Assembly: GCF_009928685.1 (NCBI RefSeq)
Contig: NZ_WWEO01000044.1
Coordinates: forward strand, 124,001-188,000
From: Mucilaginibacter agri
GTDB lineage: Bacteria > Bacteroidota > Bacteroidia > Sphingobacteriales > Sphingobacteriaceae
DNA: 64,000 nt
Reading direction: 5' to 3'
Position numbers and translations under genes: made by a program. Each line of letters starts with the position of its first letter. Within the stretch, counting starts at the first letter, position 1. The notes beneath the pieces were generated by a model. That model ran no database searches, had not been told where the DNA came from, and worked only from the letters and a program-made list of their open reading frames with translations. Below are positions 37,096-46,315 of the stretch, one piece after another.

Positions 37096-37275
37096 TTATT
37101 TCTCTTTATTTTTCAATTCTGTTACACCCTGACGGATCTCTTGAGCCAGGTTTTTTACTTTTTGGAAACCAGTTCTAACACGAGTACCAGCTGCCTTGTT
37201 TCCTTTGCTGTAAAAGCTTTCTGCATCTGCTTCTATCGAAGCGACCAGTTCCTTTAATTCATTAAATTTGTCCAT
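37096..37275 (-). CDS. Histone H1-like small basic protein
   Basis: A 59-residue ORF on the reverse strand, starting MDKFNELKELVASIEADAES and ending QGVTELKNKEK. It is Lys/Glu-rich with GNKAAGTRVRTGFQKVKNL in the middle, the form I recognise for the small Bacteroidota proteins annotated histone H1, which are probably DNA-binding. It has a complete TTG-N19-TATGTTTG promoter and shares the terminator at 37045, which together strongly support a real, well-expressed gene. Confidence 0.85.
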   Translation of the reverse strand: MDKFNELKELVASIEADAESFYSKGNKAAGTRVRTGFQKVKNLAQEIRQGVTELKNKEK

Positions 37276-37296
37276 CTATATAAGTGATTTGAGTTT

Positions 37297-37326
37297 CAAA
37301 CATAATTAAATTGATAATGTTTGCAA
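37297..37326 (-). promoter_or_regulatory. Promoter of the histone H1-like gene
   Basis: Reverse strand TTG (37326-37324), spacer of exactly 19, TATGTTTG (37304-37297): a full match to the Bacteroidota housekeeping promoter. The leader is about 17 nt. Confidence 0.78.
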
Positions 37327-37433
37327 CAAATAAATTCATAAATAGTGCTTTTTTAAGCGTTTTTGAAATTTTTTTGCTTCAAAAGGTGACGAAAAACCTA
37401 ACAGTTTTTCTCCCGCACTTAATAAATAGAACG

Positions 37434-38489
37434 CTATTGAGAACGCTCGGCAACCACATTAGTATGCTGCTTCAGTCCTAATGACGACTTCCTGATTATC
37501 AATTCGGGCTCCAAAATTATCTGTTGTTTGTAGTCGGGTGATTCTTCATTATTAATCCTTTTAAATAGGATTTCAACCAAGTTTTCGGATAGTTTTTTTA
37601 CTGGTTGAGATATAGCCGTAACAGGCGGATTAAATACTTTAAAGAACGGGTGATCATCAAAACTTACTACGCCAATATCCTCTGCTATTTTCAACTGCAG
37701 TTGCTCCAATGCTTCAAATCCGCGCAGGGTTAAATAATTTGTGGCAAACATCACGGCATCAATCTGTTTGTAATAAGTTAAAAAGGTACAGATCTGCGTC
37801 ACTACATTTTCGGGTTCTTCTTCGAAGTTCAGTTTCTGTATGTGCTCGTTTAAATTTGCTTCTTTGATTATCTCTTTATAACCGGTTAAGCGGTCGGCCA
37901 TTTGTGTCTGGGGAGAGTCGAGGGTAATGAAAGCAATATTTTTGTACCCTTGTTGTATAAGGTGGGCTATAGCCAGCTTTACGCCCTTGTTATTATCTAT
38001 AATTACATGATCAGTATAAATGCCCGGCAAATACCTATCAAACATTATAACAGGCGATTTTTCGAGCAACAATGACTTAATGTCGTTTTCGATACCTGAA
38101 GGGGGAGTAATGATATAACCATCAACATTACGGCTTTTAAACATCTGTATTACTTCAGCAGTTTTGCGAGCGCTGTTGCCCGTACTGCAATAAATAATTT
38201 TATATCCGTTTCTATAAGCCTGCTCTTCTATTAACCGAGCTACTCCGGAGAAAAAGGCATCGGCAATATCCTCTACTATCAATGCAATAATTTTTGATTT
38301 ACCTGTACGTAAACCCTGAGCCATAGCATTAGGATTATAGTTTCGCTCTTTAACAAATTCGAGCACGCGATCAGCCAGGGCATCGCTGATGCGCATTTCT
38401 TTGGCTTTACCGCTAAGTATAAATGATACCGTTGTAAGCGATATATTAAGCTCGCGGGCTACATCGCTCATTGATATTTTCTTTTTCAT
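37434..38489 (-). CDS. LacI family transcriptional regulator
   Basis: A 351-residue repressor-type regulator. The helix-turn-helix is ISMSDVARELNISLTTVSFI at the N-terminus, with the hinge NPNAMAQGLRTGKSKIIALI, then a periplasmic-binding-protein-like sugar domain. The start at 38489 is chosen because the longer frame (to 38564) runs through the promoter (TATATTTG, 38538-38531). No sugar operon adjoins it, so its target is unknown. Confidence 0.9.
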   Translation of the reverse strand: MKKKISMSDVARELNISLTTVSFILSGKAKEMRISDALADRVLEFVKERNYNPNAMAQGLRTGKSKIIALIVEDIADAFFSGVARLIEEQAYRNGYKIIYCSTGNSARKTAEVIQMFKSRNVDGYIITPPSGIENDIKSLLLEKSPVIMFDRYLPGIYTDHVIIDNNKGVKLAIAHLIQQGYKNIAFITLDSPQTQMADRLTGYKEIIKEANLNEHIQKLNFEEEPENVVTQICTFLTYYKQIDAVMFATNYLTLRGFEALEQLQLKIAEDIGVVSFDDHPFFKVFNPPVTAISQPVKKLSENLVEILFKRINNEESPDYKQQIILEPELIIRKSSLGLKQHTNVVAERSQ

Positions 38490-38530
38490 AAATGTGGAAA
38501 TCCGGATAAGGTTTAGGTTATATGGTGAAA

Positions 38531-38538
38531 CAAATATA
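38531..38538 (-). promoter_or_regulatory. -7 element TATATTTG for the LacI gene
   Basis: Exact TAnnTTTG, about 42 bases before the start at 38489. The closest TTG is 23 bp upstream, at the edge of accepted spacing. Confidence 0.5.
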
Positions 38539-38646
38539 TAGTAAATACCAAGTTTTATACGCAATTGGCACGCACATGTTTGTAACCTATTGAGCTTGCT
38601 TCATATAAATTTTGCCCGACCGATAATATTTGTACTTTAGCCTTAA

Positions 38647-39075
38647 ATGAGCCAATTAACCCCTTTTCATATTGCCGTACCAGTGTACGATTTATCAGAA
38701 GCTCGCACTTTTTACCGCGAAATATTAGGTTGCGCCGAAGGCCGCAGCAGCGAACAATGGGTTGATTTTAACCTTTACGGGCATCAGTTCGTGATCCATT
38801 TAAAACCACGACCAGCTGAACCGGTCGATCATCATTTCAACCCTGTTGACGGCCATGACGTACCTATTCCTCACTATGGTGTGGTTTTAACGTGGGAGGA
38901 TTGGCATTTATTGGAAACCCGCTTAAGAGCCAATAATATTCAGTTTATTATAGAACCGGGGATACGCTTCATGGGAAAACCTGGCGAGCAGGCCACTATG
39001 TTCTTTTTGGATCCGTCGGGAAATGCCCTGGAGTTTAAAGCTTTTAAAGATATAGGGCAATTGTTCGCGGTTTAG
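38647..39075 (+). CDS. VOC (glyoxalase/bleomycin resistance) family protein
   Basis: A 142-residue protein with two beta-alpha-beta-beta-beta units: [20 protein letters not shown] and [15 protein letters not shown], typical of vicinal oxygen chelate proteins. The His in FHIAVP and Glu in LEFK fit metal ligands. Reaction unknown; such proteins include dioxygenases and glyoxalases. A TACTTTAG (one base off the -7 consensus) ends 7 bases before the ATG. Confidence 0.8.
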   Translation: MSQLTPFHIAVPVYDLSEARTFYREILGCAEGRSSEQWVDFNLYGHQFVIHLKPRPAEPVDHHFNPVDGHDVPIPHYGVVLTWEDWHLLETRLRANNIQFIIEPGIRFMGKPGEQATMFFLDPSGNALEFKAFKDIGQLFAV

Positions 39076-39077
39076 TT

Positions 39078-40907
39078 TTACTGATAACCCATTGCCTGTA
39101 GGTTAAACAGCTCGGCATAACGTCCATTTTGAGCCAACAATTCTTCGTGAGGACCGATTTCGAGGATAGTACCTTTATCCAATACTAAAATCCGGTCGGC
39201 TAAACGTGCGGTAGAAAACCTGTGCGATATCAGCACCGCCGACTTACCTTTAGTTAATTCGGCAAAGCGTTGAAATACTTCATATTCGGCGCGGGCATCT
39301 AAGGCGGCGGTGGGCTCGTCGAGAATCAGCAATTGCGCATCTTTCATATAGGCACGGGCCAGAGCTACCTTTTGCCATTCGCCACCCGATAATTCGACAC
39401 CCTCGTTGAAGCGTCGGCCAAGCCATTGGTCATATTGGTGAGGAAGTTTTTCGGCCAATGCATCCGCTAAACTTTCGTGTGCTGCTTTCTTGATGAGAGC
39501 TATATTTTCCAGCTCGTTGATATTGCCAACGGCTATATTTTGCGAAAGACTCATTTGATAACGGAGATAATCCTGAAAGATAACACCGGTATGGTGTCGC
39601 AGGTCCTCAATGGCATACTCGCGAATGTCTATTCCATCAAGCAATATCCGGCCTTCGGTTGGGTCATACAAACGGGCCAGCAGTTTTACCAGCGTAGTTT
39701 TACCTGCTCCATTCTCCCCTACCAGCGCCAATTTTTCGCCTGGAGCCAGCGTAAAGTTCAAATGCCTGTTTGCCCAACTTTCGGCATTGTGATATTTAAA
39801 GCCAACGTTTTCAAACGTGAAACCAAGCTTAATAGGATCTGGAAAAGGAACGGGCTTTTCTGCAATCTTTATTTTAGGCTTAATTTCGAAAAATTCGAGA
39901 AAGTCGTTCAAATAAATAGCGCCTTGTGAAACGGCTGTAAAACGGGTAAGGATGCCTTCCATCAAGCTCCGAAGCTGCCTGAATGATCCCGCAAGGAAGG
40001 TAAGATCACCCACCGACATATTGCCGTTTATAGTTCGGACGATAATAAATACGTAAGCTGCATAATAGCCTATGCTTCCTAACATTGAAAAAAAAGTACC
40101 CCAAACCGACCGGCTGACCGACAGCTTGCTGTTGTCTTTGTAGAATTTATCAGAAAGCTTAACAAAGCGGTTAATTACAAAATCGGCCAGGCCGAATGTT
40201 TTAATTTCCTTGGCGGTTTCGTCGCTGGCACCTAAATAGCGCAGGTAATCCAGTTCGCGGCGTTCGGGAGTTTGGCTGCGAGTTAACGCATAATTTTGAT
40301 TATTAAAATGCGACTCGCCCAAAAAAGCCGGCAGAATCGCAATTAGCAGTAAAAGGATTAACCAAGGATTAAAGGCAAGCAATCCGGTGATCAAAAACGC
40401 CATCGAGATTATATCCTGTATCTGGCTCATTACCTGCGACAATAGAACCGCACGCCCCATAGTTTGCTGCCGCGCACGTTCCAGTTTATCGTAAAAAACG
40501 GAGTCTTCAAATTGGTCGAGATCGAGCGTGGTAGCGTGCCGCATAATGCGAATAGACGTGTAATTAGAAAACTGATCTCCCAGTAAACTATCTACCAGAT
40601 TAATCATCCTGCTTAAGCCGTCGGTCAAAATTGCAAGGCCAAATTCTATGGCTACTAATTGCCAAACACGGGTATGGTCTGCTCCGCTGCTGTGGCGGTT
40701 AAGCAGCACTACTTCGTCAACAATCAGTTTGCCTACATACAATAAAGCCACCGGCATAGCCGAACGCACGATACGTAATGCAAAACTCAATGAGGTCTTC
40801 CAAGGGCTGCTTTGCCATACCAGTTTAAAAAATTGCGGCAGATTGCCTAAGGCGGAGAGTCGTTGTTTAAAAGAAAGTTCAGAGGTATTTATTCTATTTT
40901 TAGCCAT
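39078..40907 (-). CDS. ABC transporter, fused permease/ATPase (exporter type)
   Basis: A 609-residue half-transporter: a six-helix ABC membrane domain (residues about 20-330) followed by an ATPase with Walker A VGENGAGKTTLVKLLARLYD, signature VELSGGEWQKVALARAYM and Walker B LLILDEPTAALD. It should act as a homodimer exporting lipids, drugs or peptides. The start at 40907 (MAKNRINTSELS) is preferred to 40949. It lies between the VOC gene and metE. Confidence 0.92.
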   Translation of the reverse strand: MAKNRINTSELSFKQRLSALGNLPQFFKLVWQSSPWKTSLSFALRIVRSAMPVALLYVGKLIVDEVVLLNRHSSGADHTRVWQLVAIEFGLAILTDGLSRMINLVDSLLGDQFSNYTSIRIMRHATTLDLDQFEDSVFYDKLERARQQTMGRAVLLSQVMSQIQDIISMAFLITGLLAFNPWLILLLLIAILPAFLGESHFNNQNYALTRSQTPERRELDYLRYLGASDETAKEIKTFGLADFVINRFVKLSDKFYKDNSKLSVSRSVWGTFFSMLGSIGYYAAYVFIIVRTINGNMSVGDLTFLAGSFRQLRSLMEGILTRFTAVSQGAIYLNDFLEFFEIKPKIKIAEKPVPFPDPIKLGFTFENVGFKYHNAESWANRHLNFTLAPGEKLALVGENGAGKTTLVKLLARLYDPTEGRILLDGIDIREYAIEDLRHHTGVIFQDYLRYQMSLSQNIAVGNINELENIALIKKAAHESLADALAEKLPHQYDQWLGRRFNEGVELSGGEWQKVALARAYMKDAQLLILDEPTAALDARAEYEVFQRFAELTKGKSAVLISHRFSTARLADRILVLDKGTILEIGPHEELLAQNGRYAELFNLQAMGYQ

Positions 40908-40991
40908 TAATATTTTAAAGTTAGCGCTAAAATCAAATAAAGCCATCATTTGAATGTCGGATTCGCTTGATTCAAATAATCACTAACAAGA

Positions 40992-41016
40992 AATGCCGCA
41001 CTTTAGGTGCGGCATT
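40992..41016 (-). terminator. Rho-independent terminator of metE
   Basis: AATGCCGCAC (40992-41001) and GTGCGGCATT (41007-41016), 10-bp stem with loop TTTAG; on the reverse strand TTCTTGTT follows. It lies 18 bp beyond the metE stop. Confidence 0.75.
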
Positions 41017-41034
41017 GGCATAAACATAGAAAGA

Positions 41035-43341
41035 TTATAGAGCCTGGGGTTCTTTTATATTTTCGCGGGCTTGTTTAGCAGCGTCAACCATGTTTTTGAG
41101 GGCGGATAGCGTTTCGGGCCAATGGCGGGTTTTTAAGCCGCAGTCGGGGTTTACCCAAATGTTTTGGGCCGGTAGCAAAGCCGCCGCCTTTTCTAACAGG
41201 TTCACCATTTCATAAGTTGTTGGCACACGTGGGGAGTGGATGTCATAAACGCCCGGACCGATTTCGTTAGGATACTCAAAATCGGCAAAAGCATTCAGTA
41301 AATCCATTTGCGAACGAGAGGTCTCGATAGTGATCACATCAGCGTCCATGGCTGCGATATTTTCTATAATATCATTAAACTCGCTGTAGCACATGTGCGT
41401 ATGGATCTGCGTTTCGTCTTTTACGCCGCTTGCCGAAATACGAAATGCTTTGATAGCCCAATCAAGATAAGCTGACCAGTTGGCCCTGCGCAATGGCAAA
41501 CCTTCGCGAATAGCAGGTTCGTCTATCTGGATAATTCCAATACCAGCGTTTTCCAATGCAACAACCTCATCCCTTATTGCTAAGGCAATCTGATTAGCAG
41601 TAACAGACCTCGGCTGATCATCTCTAACAAAAGACCATTGCAAAATGGTGATCGGCCCGGTTAACATACCCTTCATGGGGCGATCGGTTTGCTGTTGGGC
41701 AAAATGGCTCCAACGTACAGTCATATCTTTCGGGCGACTAATATCTCCAAAAATTACAGGCGGCTTAACGCAGCGACTACCATAGCTTTGCACCCAACCA
41801 TTTTTGGTGAAAAGGTAACCGTCTAATTGCTCGCCAAAGTATTCGACCATGTCGTTCCGCTCAAATTCGCCGTGCACTAACACGTCCAGCCCTATTTCTT
41901 CCTGTAAGCGAATTGCATCGATAGTTGCTTTTTCAATAGCAGCATCATATTGATCGGTAGTTAACTCACCCCTTTTTAACCTGGCACGTAGCTGGCGAAT
42001 CTCGTCAGTTTGTGGAAACGAGCCAATGGTAGTTGTGGGGAACAAAGGAAGTTTAAACCGTTGTTGCTGCAATTGTTGCCTTAACGGAAAAGCACTTTTA
42101 CGTGTCGAATCAGCATCTGTAATGGCAGCAACACGCTGCTTAACCAGGTCTTTATGAATCAACGGTGATTTTTTTCGACTCTGGATAGCACTCTGGTTTA
42201 AATGCAAAAGCTCGGTATTACCACTAAATATTTGGTATAAGGCATTTACTTCTTCCAACTTTTGCTTGGCAAATGCCATCCAGTTTTTGATCTCCGGATT
42301 GATCTGTGTTTCCTGATCCAGATCAAATGGTGTATGCAACAACGAGCACGAAGGAGAAATCATTATACGCTCTTCGCCCAACTTACTCACTGCATTATTT
42401 ATCTGCAGCAACGATTTCATATAATCATTTTTCCATACATTACGGCCGTCAATTACACCCAATGAGAGGATCAGGTTATCAGGAATAAGTGACAATACTT
42501 CGTCCAATTGCTCGGGAGCGCGTACCAAATCAATGTGTAACGCTTCTACCGGTAGGTTAACGGCTAACTGGGTATTATCAAGCAGACCATCAAAATAAGT
42601 GGCTACTAAAATATTTACCCCTTTGCAGGCTTTGGCAATTTCCCCATAAGCATACTCAAATGCTTGTTTCTCCTTTTTGCCTAGGTCCAGGGCGAGGAAA
42701 GGCTCGTCCAACTGAATCCATTCGGCACCATAATTTTTTAGTCGTTTAATAATTTCTACATAAACGGGTACCAATTTTTTAATCAGATCGATTTTTTCAA
42801 AATCAGCTTCCTTTTCTTTACCCGCTAACAAATAGGATACCGGGCCTAACAATACTGGCTTGGCTGCTTTACCGCAAATTTGGCGGGCATGATTAAATTC
42901 TGAAAAAAGAGTTTCAGAGAAAATCCGGAACTGCTGATCGGCTGTAAATTCGGGCACGATGTAGTGATAATTGGTGTCGAACCACTTGGTCATTTCCATA
43001 GCGGTGATATCCAATCCATCTTTTTGATAGCCGCGGGCCATGGCAAAATACAGGTCCATCTCTTCGTTGCTGTTTACTTCGGTTAGTACCTGAGTGTAGC
43101 GGGATGGAATAGCACCTAACAACAGAGTCATGTCCAGCACCTGATCATAAAAGCTAAAATCGTTGCAGGGTACCAGATCTATACCGGTGTTTAGCTGTAA
43201 TTGCCAGTTTTCTTCTTTAATTTTTCTGGCTGCCTGTTGCAGGTCCTTGCGGTTAATTTTACCTGCCCAATACTGCTCGCAGGCTTTTTTTAGTTGACGG
43301 TGGCTCCCCATACGTGGATAGCCGAGATTGTTTTTAAGCAT
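41035..43341 (-). CDS. metE: Cobalamin-independent methionine synthase
   Basis: Transfers the methyl of 5-methyltetrahydropteroyltriglutamate to homocysteine without B12; 768 residues. N-terminal NNLGYPRMGSHRQLKK and the C-terminal zinc-site blocks IHTHMCYSEFNDI and NPDCGLKTRHW are visible, as is IIQIDEPAIREGLPLR. Met at 43341 is taken as start because most homologues begin with the M-L-x-N-N-L-G-Y-P-R pattern; two codons upstream is another Met. Its leader is an adenosylcobalamin riboswitch, so it should be repressed when B12 is present. Confidence 0.97.
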   Translation of the reverse strand: MLKNNLGYPRMGSHRQLKKACEQYWAGKINRKDLQQAARKIKEENWQLQLNTGIDLVPCNDFSFYDQVLDMTLLLGAIPSRYTQVLTEVNSNEEMDLYFAMARGYQKDGLDITAMEMTKWFDTNYHYIVPEFTADQQFRIFSETLFSEFNHARQICGKAAKPVLLGPVSYLLAGKEKEADFEKIDLIKKLVPVYVEIIKRLKNYGAEWIQLDEPFLALDLGKKEKQAFEYAYGEIAKACKGVNILVATYFDGLLDNTQLAVNLPVEALHIDLVRAPEQLDEVLSLIPDNLILSLGVIDGRNVWKNDYMKSLLQINNAVSKLGEERIMISPSCSLLHTPFDLDQETQINPEIKNWMAFAKQKLEEVNALYQIFSGNTELLHLNQSAIQSRKKSPLIHKDLVKQRVAAITDADSTRKSAFPLRQQLQQQRFKLPLFPTTTIGSFPQTDEIRQLRARLKRGELTTDQYDAAIEKATIDAIRLQEEIGLDVLVHGEFERNDMVEYFGEQLDGYLFTKNGWVQSYGSRCVKPPVIFGDISRPKDMTVRWSHFAQQQTDRPMKGMLTGPITILQWSFVRDDQPRSVTANQIALAIRDEVVALENAGIGIIQIDEPAIREGLPLRRANWSAYLDWAIKAFRISASGVKDETQIHTHMCYSEFNDIIENIAAMDADVITIETSRSQMDLLNAFADFEYPNEIGPGVYDIHSPRVPTTYEMVNLLEKAAALLPAQNIWVNPDCGLKTRHWPETLSALKNMVDAAKQARENIKEPQAL

Positions 43342-43504
43342 ACGCATAAAACTTTAGTTAAACATTAATGATTAGTTAATGCTCCTTACGTTTTCGGTAT
43401 ACTTTCGGAAATAGTGTAGCGCTAAGCAACAATCAAAAATATAGGCGCTGCCCATATTATTGGTCTGTTAATTCATCGACTACTGCTTCAATCGCGAAAG
43501 CATA

Positions 43505-43714
43505 GGTCTTTGATCAGCGTAGGCAAGTCTCCTGGCTTGTAACATCACCGCCATCCTTCTCATCCCAACTTAGCGAGACAATGGATATATAACAGGCGGT
43601 AACTTTTTGTGTTACTTACAGTTGCGCGACAGCCCGTGATTTGCACACGGTTCCTTCTTAGTTTCGGCATTAACCGAAAACCTCTGCTGCTGAAGATTTT
43701 TCTTTGTAAAGAAC
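43505..43714 (-). promoter_or_regulatory. Adenosylcobalamin (B12) riboswitch upstream of metE
   Basis: On the reverse strand the B12 box reads AAGCCAGGAGACTTGCC (43538-43522). Upstream, GCTGTCGCGCAACTGTAAG and the preceding GAACCGTGTGCAAATCACGG are the conserved core of the cobalamin class. The 5' end begins near 43714 after a TACATTTG promoter element. The region from 43342 to 43504 completes the leader before metE; no further structure was resolved there. Confidence 0.93.
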
Positions 43715-43720
43715 GTGATG

Positions 43721-43728
43721 CAAATGTA
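43721..43728 (-). promoter_or_regulatory. -7 element TACATTTG for the riboswitch-metE transcript
   Basis: Exact TAnnTTTG just upstream of the riboswitch core, placing the start of transcription near 43714. Confidence 0.55.
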
Positions 43729-43851
43729 AGCTATTGCCCTTTAAAAAACATGAAGTTTATCAGTTCACTGATTTTAAGCAATACGACAGCACCAATTAAT
43801 TACAACGAAAAACTTGACACTTTTTCATCAATTAAAATGAATAATAAAATC

Positions 43852-43859
43852 TATATTTG
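43852..43859 (+). promoter_or_regulatory. -7 element TATATTTG for the TPR kinase gene
   Basis: Exact TAnnTTTG with a predicted leader of about 30 nt before the ATG at 43897. It favours 43897 over the TTG codon at 43876 as start. Confidence 0.6.
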
Positions 43860-43896
43860 CTTTAACCCTGATTAATTGTTTTGTGCGGCTAAATCT

Positions 43897-45915
43897 ATGG
43901 CTAACCGTATTTTTAATTTTTTATTGATCACCAGCTTATTTGCTGCCCCTTTAGCCAAGGCGCAAAGCAATGCCGTTTCCACCTCTCCTAAAAAAGACTC
44001 TGAAATAGAGAAATATAACAAACTCATTAGTTTTTATCGTTACGAAAATCCGGACTCTGCACTTGTATATGTTTATAAGGGGCTTGATCTGGCAAAACGC
44101 ACCGGCGACGTTGCAGGTCATGCCATGATACTGAACCAGTTAGGCATGATCAATGATAACCGTGGACAGTTTAACGAATCGCAGAATAATTATCTCGACT
44201 CCTATAACCTCTATAAGTCTATCGGTAAAACCAAGGGTATGGCTACAGAAGTGGTCCGTCTTGGCGTGGTCGAACTGCGTAAAGGGAACTACGATAAAGC
44301 TATTGCCCGTTTTTTAAACGCCCTCCAGCTGAGCGAAAGCATCAAAGATCCGGCGGGCATAATGGAAGCCAACCTTACCCTTGGCGAAGGTTACATGGGA
44401 CAGCATAATTACGATAAGGCACTTCACTATCTTAAAATAGCCGAAGGCATTAACGATACCTTACCGCTATCTAATCTTTCCCTCAATATATTTAATGATC
44501 TCGGTGTACTTTACCGTGAAACTGGTTTGCTGGAAGAAGCCAAAGAGTATTTGTTAAAGGGCATCTCGGTTAGTAATGTTCCGAAATACCAGGGACTAAA
44601 CATTACGCTTACTAATACCCTCGCCACTGTTTATGCTAAAGAAGGGAATACCGAATATTCTATTAAACTGCAGAAAGAAGCGCTGAAAAAATCTATTGAA
44701 ATTCATAACTACATCCGCCAGTTGCTTACTTTAAATGGCTTGGCTACCAGTTATGAAAATATCAATATTGATAGCAGCCTTAATTATCTGTACAAGGCTA
44801 AAACACTAGCCGAGGGCCGGCAAGGATATAAACAGGTAATAGAAGCGCTACAAAGCATATCAGAACTTTACACAAAAAAGGGAGATTATAAGGCTGCGCT
44901 CGACGCCAAAAACGAAGAATACGAACTGGCCGACAAATATTTCTATAAAGAAATGTCGAAACAGGTGAGCAACCTGCAAAACGATTATGAGTTAAGTAAA
45001 TCGCGGGCTAAGGTGCAAGAACTGCGTTATATCAACAGCCATCAGGCGTTGGAGCGTAAGGTTATCATCGCCATAGCAATAGGTGCAATAATAATATTAT
45101 TGGTTATTGGCTATTCTTATTATGGCAGCAGGAGGCTTAACAAAAAACTCCGTAATGCTAACACGGAGCTAGACGAATCAAACCAGTTAAAAGATAAATT
45201 ATTCTCAATTTTGGGGCACGACTTACGCTCTCCGTTTGTATCGGTTATCAACCTGTTAGAGATGATAGATGACGAAGACCTGCCTGCAGATACACGTAAG
45301 GAAATGGTTTCGGAATTATCTATAACCAGCAAAGCAGCCCTCGAAACCCTTACCGGTTTGCTTAAATGGGGAGAAATGCAAATTAAAGGTATGCGTATTA
45401 ACCGCCACGAATTTGCTGTGAAACCAGTTGTTGAGCGCGTAATATTGTTTTTAACAGGTGCCGCCAATTACAAACGCATTGAGATCAGAAATTTCATATC
45501 AGATGATCTGAACCTTATTGCGGATAAAGATCATGTTGAGTTTGTATTACGCAATCTCATATCAAACGCAGTGAAGTTTACCGGGGTAAATGGAAGGGTA
45601 ACCGTTAAATCATTCTTTAATGAGCGTACCAACTTAGCTACTATAACCGTTGAAGACACGGGTGTGGGCATAGATAGCAACCGATTGAACAGCATCTTCA
45701 GCCTTAACAATATTAGTAGTAATGGTACTTATAACGAGAAAGGAACAAGTTTAGGCTTGTTGATGTCGAAAGAATTTATTGATGCTAACGAGGGTCAGAT
45801 TGAAGTTCGAAGCACTCCTGGCGTTGGCTCGGCGTTTTCATTTACCCTGCAAGCCACTATTGGACATACGCCTACCCTCGCCAACAAAACCGAAAACTCT
45901 GTTGGTCAGGTATAA
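43897..45915 (+). CDS. TPR-domain sensor histidine kinase
   Basis: A 672-residue membrane kinase. A signal peptide (MANRIFNFLLITSLFAAPLAKAQ) is followed by five or more tetratricopeptide repeats (for example AMILNQLGMINDNRGQFNES, and NLTLGEGYMGQHNYDKALHY), a coiled-coil stretch, one transmembrane helix VIIAIAIGAIIILLVIGYSY, then FSILGHDLRSPFVSVINLLE (H box) and an ATPase with LRNLISNAVKFTG and VEDTGVGIDSN. The periplasmic TPR part senses an unknown signal. No adjacent response regulator. Confidence 0.92.
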   Translation: MANRIFNFLLITSLFAAPLAKAQSNAVSTSPKKDSEIEKYNKLISFYRYENPDSALVYVYKGLDLAKRTGDVAGHAMILNQLGMINDNRGQFNESQNNYLDSYNLYKSIGKTKGMATEVVRLGVVELRKGNYDKAIARFLNALQLSESIKDPAGIMEANLTLGEGYMGQHNYDKALHYLKIAEGINDTLPLSNLSLNIFNDLGVLYRETGLLEEAKEYLLKGISVSNVPKYQGLNITLTNTLATVYAKEGNTEYSIKLQKEALKKSIEIHNYIRQLLTLNGLATSYENINIDSSLNYLYKAKTLAEGRQGYKQVIEALQSISELYTKKGDYKAALDAKNEEYELADKYFYKEMSKQVSNLQNDYELSKSRAKVQELRYINSHQALERKVIIAIAIGAIIILLVIGYSYYGSRRLNKKLRNANTELDESNQLKDKLFSILGHDLRSPFVSVINLLEMIDDEDLPADTRKEMVSELSITSKAALETLTGLLKWGEMQIKGMRINRHEFAVKPVVERVILFLTGAANYKRIEIRNFISDDLNLIADKDHVEFVLRNLISNAVKFTGVNGRVTVKSFFNERTNLATITVEDTGVGIDSNRLNSIFSLNNISSNGTYNEKGTSLGLLMSKEFIDANEGQIEVRSTPGVGSAFSFTLQATIGHTPTLANKTENSVGQV

Positions 45916-45926
45916 TTTACAGGTAT

Positions 45927-46169
45927 TTAATAATTGTTAACCACTACCATAGATTTAACGCGCCCAAGGGCAATTGCGTCTATGGCATCGATCTCCAATA
46001 ACTCTGAAATCTGAAACAACCTTTCTAGCGAGATTTTAGAATAACCTAGTTCCATTTTACTGTAGCAATTTTGCGAAATCTGCAATTTATACGCCATGTA
46101 AAATTGGGTTAGGCTCTTGCTTTCCCTGCTCTTTCTAATATGGTCTGCAACCGCTTGACTATTGAACAT
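45927..46169 (-). CDS. XRE family helix-turn-helix regulator
   Basis: An 80-residue protein that is almost entirely an HTH_3 domain: VADHIRKSRESKSLTQFYMA, then LQISQNCYSKMELGYSKISL and RLFQISELLEID. It is convergent with the TPR kinase gene, 11 bp apart. Target unknown. The frame extends to 46193; Met at 46169 is preferred by domain position. Confidence 0.75.
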   Translation of the reverse strand: MFNSQAVADHIRKSRESKSLTQFYMAYKLQISQNCYSKMELGYSKISLERLFQISELLEIDAIDAIALGRVKSMVVVNNY

Positions 46170-46315
46170 AATAAATGCTGTATAAATGAACATACGCTGT
46201 ATTCATTACGCCAGTTTTAAGTTTACTACTCCAAAAAGTATTAGCATTTTTTAAAAGAAGGGGGCATTTGAGACAAAAAATTGTATAGCTTTACTGAAAC
46301 CAACATAACAACGTT

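Noticed and set aside
39477..39929. 150-residue forward ORF opposite the ABC exporter ATPase
   Set aside because: Lies antisense to Walker A and signature motifs of a conserved gene.
43609..43875. 88-residue forward ORF before the TPR kinase gene
   Set aside because: It lies over the conserved B12 riboswitch core on the other strand and over the kinase promoter; its sequence has no recognisable domain.
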